9,326 nucleotides of DNA from Nitrospira sp. (GTDB lineage Bacteria > Nitrospirota > Nitrospiria > Nitrospirales > Nitrospiraceae): NCBI GenBank assembly GCA_005116795.1, contig SWDL01000030.1, forward strand, positions 1 to 9,326, given 5' to 3'. The position numbers and the translations under genes are program-made. Shown here in pieces: positions 6,386 through 9,326 of this stretch (its first letter is position 1; every line of letters begins with the position of its first letter). A model generated the notes under the pieces. The model made no database searches and had not been told where the DNA came from. It saw only the letters and a program-made list of their open reading frames with translations.

Positions 6386-7327
6386 ATGATCAACAGAATA
6401 TCGACTGCCGTGGGGCAGGTGTTAGAGAGGGATTCACCCTGGTCGCAGGCGGGACCAGGAATGGTGGGATTGCTGTTGGTCGGCGGGTTGCTCGTCGGTC
6501 TGTATTACAAGACCCTCGGGGCCCTCGGAATGGATTGGTATTCCGACCCGGACTTTTCCCATGGATTTCTCGTACCGATCATGTCGGGCTATTTTGTGTG
6601 GGAACGATGGGCCCAACTCAAGAACCAAGTGATCGAGCCCTCGTTGTCGGGACTCCCGGTCCTCTGTCTGGGGTTGGGCATGTTGGTGCTCGGATCGTTG
6701 GGGGCGGAACTCTACTTGCAGCGAAGTTCGTTGATCGTGGTGCTCTGCGGTCTGGTGTGGGTCCTCCTCGGTCGAATCTTTCTCAAGAGCCTCGCCCTTC
6801 CCCTGGCCTTCCTCCTGTTTATGATTCCCTTGCCCTCTATTCTGTTGAATACCATCACCTTCCCTCTGCAACTGTTCGCAGCCAAGGTGGCGACCATCTG
6901 CCTGTTCACGCTGTCGATTCCCGTGCTTCGGGAGGGGAATATCATCATGCTGACGGGCACCACGTTGGAGGTTGCAGAGGCCTGCAGCGGGATTCGTTCC
7001 TTGCAAGCCCTGCTCGCCCTCGGGACCGTGTACGCCTACTTTACTCAGGAGACAGGTCTGGGACGCTGGACCCTCGTCCTCCTTTCCGTCCCGATTGCGA
7101 TCGCCGCCAACGTCATCCGAGTGAGCGGGACGGGTATCCTCGCCGAGCACTATGGGGCTGAAGCGGCGCAGGGGTTCTATCACATCTTCGAGGGATGGAT
7201 CGTCTTCGTCGTGGCCTTTATCTTCCTGCTGGGCGCCGGATCCGTCCTTTCCCGCATCCTGTCTCGGCGAGCCGTGACAGGAGCGCATGGGGCTCCCGAC
7301 GGGCATTCGTCTCCGCGATCGACCTAA
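6386..7327 (+). CDS. xrtA: Exosortase A (XrtA/EpsH family membrane transpeptidase)
   Basis: XrtA is an inner-membrane cysteine transpeptidase-like enzyme that recognises and cleaves PEP-CTERM sorting signals of exported proteins; it is encoded with EPS genes. The 313-residue product has about eight hydrophobic segments between residues 25 and 290. The family's catalytic residues are visible: Cys200 in VAEACSGIRSL, Arg245 in ANVIRV and His266 in YHIFEGW. An early D-W-x-x-D-P-D-F-S-H-G segment (50-60) is also typical of the family. The last 20 or so residues are hydrophilic and likely cytoplasmic. GAGAGG lies 7 bases before the ATG. epsI follows after 9 bases and prsK after that, the usual XrtA neighbourhood. 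No PEP-CTERM substrate is visible within the window; substrates are usually scattered over the genome. Confidence 0.95.
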   Translation: MINRISTAVGQVLERDSPWSQAGPGMVGLLLVGGLLVGLYYKTLGALGMDWYSDPDFSHGFLVPIMSGYFVWERWAQLKNQVIEPSLSGLPVLCLGLGMLVLGSLGAELYLQRSSLIVVLCGLVWVLLGRIFLKSLALPLAFLLFMIPLPSILLNTITFPLQLFAAKVATICLFTLSIPVLREGNIIMLTGTTLEVAEACSGIRSLQALLALGTVYAYFTQETGLGRWTLVLLSVPIAIAANVIRVSGTGILAEHYGAEAAQGFYHIFEGWIVFVVAFIFLLGAGSVLSRILSRRAVTGAHGAPDGHSSPRST

Positions 7328-7336
7328 GGGGATACC

Positions 7337-8023
7337 ATGATCAAATCATTGCCGTTGATCCTGTCGATTATCGTGCTGGCCGGCGCCTGGGGGCTCCTCA
7401 CGTCGCTCTCCCACGGCGAGCCCATGCTCAACAAGCGCCCCTTCTCAGAGTTTCCCGTGAGTCTGGCCGGGCATTGGAAGGGGACAGAGATCGGCATGGA
7501 TCAGGAGATTCTCGATGTTCTGAAAGTGAGCGACTACATGCTCCGGATGTATCAGCCCAGCGCCACGCTCGAAAGCGGCACGACACCGGCATCGGGTCAC
7601 GGCCCTCTCTGGCTGTACGTGGGCTACTATCAAAGCCAGCGGACCGGCGCGACCTATCATTCACCCAAAAATTGTCTGCCGGGCGCCGGATGGCAACTGT
7701 CGGAGTCGAACTATGTCTCGGTACCGACTCCCACGGGAGCGTCTGCGACCATCAACCGAGTCGTGGTCGGGAAGGGGCTTGAGAGACAGTTGATTCTCTA
7801 CTGGTATCAAGATCGTGGACGGATCATTGCCAGTGAGTACTGGGCGAAGGCCTACATGATCTGGGATGCCATGACGAAAAATCGGACGGATGGCTCATTG
7901 GTTCGCTTGTCGATTCCGGTGACGACCAGCACCGAGGATGCGTATCGGGAGGGTATGACATTCCTCCAGGACGCCTGGCCCGTTCTGTTCGAGTACTTGC
8001 CGACACGCGAAATGGTCTCGTGA
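7337..8023 (+). CDS. epsI: EpsI family exosortase-associated protein
   Basis: EpsI (DUF3485 family) accompanies exosortases and is needed for EPS production in systems where it has been tested; its biochemical role is unknown. The 228-residue product is full length. It has one N-terminal hydrophobic segment (about 5-23) that acts as an uncleaved anchor or signal, placing the rest in the periplasm. The family hallmarks are present: YHSPKNCLPGAGW (107-119, with Cys113) and YWYQDRGR (155-162). AAGGGGA stands 5 bases before the ATG, and the gene begins 9 bases after the xrtA stop, so the two are almost certainly co-transcribed. In some bacteria EpsI is fused to the exosortase; here the two are separate. 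Confidence 0.95.
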   Translation: MIKSLPLILSIIVLAGAWGLLTSLSHGEPMLNKRPFSEFPVSLAGHWKGTEIGMDQEILDVLKVSDYMLRMYQPSATLESGTTPASGHGPLWLYVGYYQSQRTGATYHSPKNCLPGAGWQLSESNYVSVPTPTGASATINRVVVGKGLERQLILYWYQDRGRIIASEYWAKAYMIWDAMTKNRTDGSLVRLSIPVTTSTEDAYREGMTFLQDAWPVLFEYLPTREMVS

Positions 8024-8030
8024 TTCAGCG

Positions 8031-9326
8031 ATGTCAGTGATGCTGCTACTTCCCACGGTGGGTGCCGCCTTCGCGGTGGCACTCATCTATCTGACTCGGC
8101 GCCGGTCCTTCGACGGTGCCCTCGGGATTGCTGCCGTCCTCATCATGGCCGCGATGGGGACGATACTCGAAGACGCGCCAAGCGTTCCCTCATGGTGGAC
8201 CCATGCGGCCTCCACCACACGTCTTCTCCTGGCTGCGACGCTGCTCGGCGTGGCCTATCGTCTCAAGCGCATCATAGGCCTGCTGCCCCCGGGGGGGGAA
8301 TTCGCTCCCGGTCCTCTCGTGGCCTGGGGCGGGGCCGTGGTGGCGATCCTCCTGACGTGGGTCATCCCCTACGAACGGCCTTCGGCAGGTGGGACCTCAT
8401 CCGAACAGACCTGGCTGATCGATGGTCACGGCCTCACGACCATGTATCTGGCCGCCACGTTGATCATCGCCTTGGCGCAGTTTGAGCAAGTACTCCGGCA
8501 GACCCCGGATCCCATTCGATACCAGATAAAGTTTGTGGTCATCGGCCTGGGCGCCCTGGCCGGCTATGAGCTCTTTGAAGCCGGCAAGGTGTTCGCCTCT
8601 GGTCAGCTCCGGCCCAGTGCTCCGATCGTCGGGAGTTGCGTGGTCGCCATTTCGGCCGGCCTTATCTGGTATGGGGGCAACAGGCTCACCTCGTTTTCAG
8701 CGCGCCCCACCCTCTACGTGTCGTCCCATGTTCTGCATGCGTCATTGACCGTGGTCATTGTCCTGACCTCTCTGGGACTCGGCCTGTTGCTCCGACACAG
8801 CGTCTCCGCGGTCGGCTGGACCGTCTCGGACAGCCTGGGATCCGTTGTCTTCTTTGCGACCTCCGTCGGTTTGATCATCTTCCTCGTCTCCCGAACCGTG
8901 CAGGTCCGGATGCGACAATTGATCGCGCGGTTCATGTACCGGGCTCGGTACGATTATCGGGCGAAATGGCTCGAGGTCACCGATGCGTTCCGACAGGCCT
9001 CGACGGTGGAGGGGATTCTCGATCAACTCCTTCAGCTCCTGAGTCACACCTTCGGTGCGCCCCGACTTTCCATTTGGATGCAGTACGAGGCGGACGACCG
9101 CTTCCATCAGGTTCGGTCCGTCACCGCCGAGCCCCCTCCTCCGCCGCTCAGCATGTCGCACCCCATGATGATCCGCTTGAGCCGGACCGACGAGGCAATC
9201 GAGGTGGACCCCCAGACGACAAGAGCCCCTCTGGACCGGGATCCGTTTCTCGCCTCGTCGAAGGCCGTGCTGTGCGTGCCGATCCGGTGTGGCGGCGCCC
9301 TGCAAGCCTTCGTGACCCTCAGCCGG
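8031..9326 (+). CDS. prsK: XrtA/PEP-CTERM system sensor histidine kinase PrsK (3' end outside window)
   Basis: PrsK is the membrane histidine kinase found beside XrtA; with the sigma-54-dependent regulator PrsR it is thought to control PEP-CTERM and EPS genes. The frame is open from 8031 to the window end (432 codons). Residues 1-290 contain eight or nine hydrophobic segments. The cytoplasmic junction has the PrsK-typical FMYRARYDYRAKWLEVTDAF (301-320), and RYQIKFVVIGLGALAGYELF (about 163-182) is also characteristic. From about 321 a GAF domain begins and is cut by the edge; the kinase core with its phospho-accepting His lies beyond. The ATG is 7 bases after the epsI stop and has no clear Shine-Dalgarno sequence, suggesting translational coupling; M4 (8040) is an alternative start. 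A C5G8 run (8286-8298) lies inside the gene. Confidence 0.92.
   Translation, partial: MSVMLLLPTVGAAFAVALIYLTRRRSFDGALGIAAVLIMAAMGTILEDAPSVPSWWTHAASTTRLLLAATLLGVAYRLKRIIGLLPPGGEFAPGPLVAWGGAVVAILLTWVIPYERPSAGGTSSEQTWLIDGHGLTTMYLAATLIIALAQFEQVLRQTPDPIRYQIKFVVIGLGALAGYELFEAGKVFASGQLRPSAPIVGSCVVAISAGLIWYGGNRLTSFSARPTLYVSSHVLHASLTVVIVLTSLGLGLLLRHSVSAVGWTVSDSLGSVVFFATSVGLIIFLVSRTVQVRMRQLIARFMYRARYDYRAKWLEVTDAFRQASTVEGILDQLLQLLSHTFGAPRLSIWMQYEADDRFHQVRSVTAEPPPPPLSMSHPMMIRLSRTDEAIEVDPQTTRAPLDRDPFLASSKAVLCVPIRCGGALQAFVTLSR

Noticed and set aside
6434..7306. A 290-codon open frame on the minus strand opposite xrtA
   Set aside because: It is antisense to a clearly identified exosortase, its translation is Gln/Gly/Glu/Asp-rich without hydrophobic core or known motif, and it results from GC-rich codon structure of the real gene.
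8742..9305. A 187-codon minus-strand frame opposite prsK
   Set aside because: Low-hydrophobicity, Arg/Gln/Asp-rich translation antisense to a recognised kinase gene.

Overview
The window looks like part of a chromosomal exopolysaccharide (EPS) and protein-sorting locus from a GC-rich Gram-negative bacterium. The set of exosortase XrtA, EpsI and PrsK marks the XrtA/PEP-CTERM system. Together with the style of the secreted multi-domain proteins and a c-di-GMP-I riboswitch, this suggests Nitrospirota (Nitrospira-like) or a neighbouring lineage such as Deltaproteobacteria. The lineage is an inference; there is no rRNA or other marker gene here.

The layout is two divergent transcription units separated by about 780 bases of non-coding DNA. 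The left unit is on the minus strand, read from about 5900 down to 1. It has a sigma-54 promoter (5907-5923), a c-di-GMP class I (GEMM-I) riboswitch (5706-5801), an intrinsic terminator directly after the aptamer (5636-5677), a small secreted fibronectin type III protein (5605-5033), an intergenic hairpin, and a very large secreted protein that starts at 4935 and runs off the left edge (at least 1645 residues). The large protein combines a Kelch-like beta-propeller, an Ig-like domain, a jelly-roll-like module, an FN3 domain and a region resembling PcRGLX/YetA-type exo-rhamnogalacturonan lyases (CAZy PL26). The right unit is on the plus strand, 6386 to the right edge: xrtA, epsI and prsK with gaps of 9 and 7 bases; prsK is cut by the window end.

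How the parts may work together (inference): XrtA is the membrane transpeptidase that processes PEP-CTERM proteins, EpsI is its usual partner in EPS production, and PrsK is the sensor kinase whose usual partner PrsR is a sigma-54 activator. A near-perfect sigma-54 promoter lies on the divergent side, so the secreted FN3/lyase operon is a good candidate PrsK/PrsR target. Its leader then carries a c-di-GMP riboswitch ending in a terminator, so initiation and elongation would be under two separate signals, both connected with biofilm or EPS state. This two-layer control of a putative matrix-active enzyme is the most interesting feature of the window.
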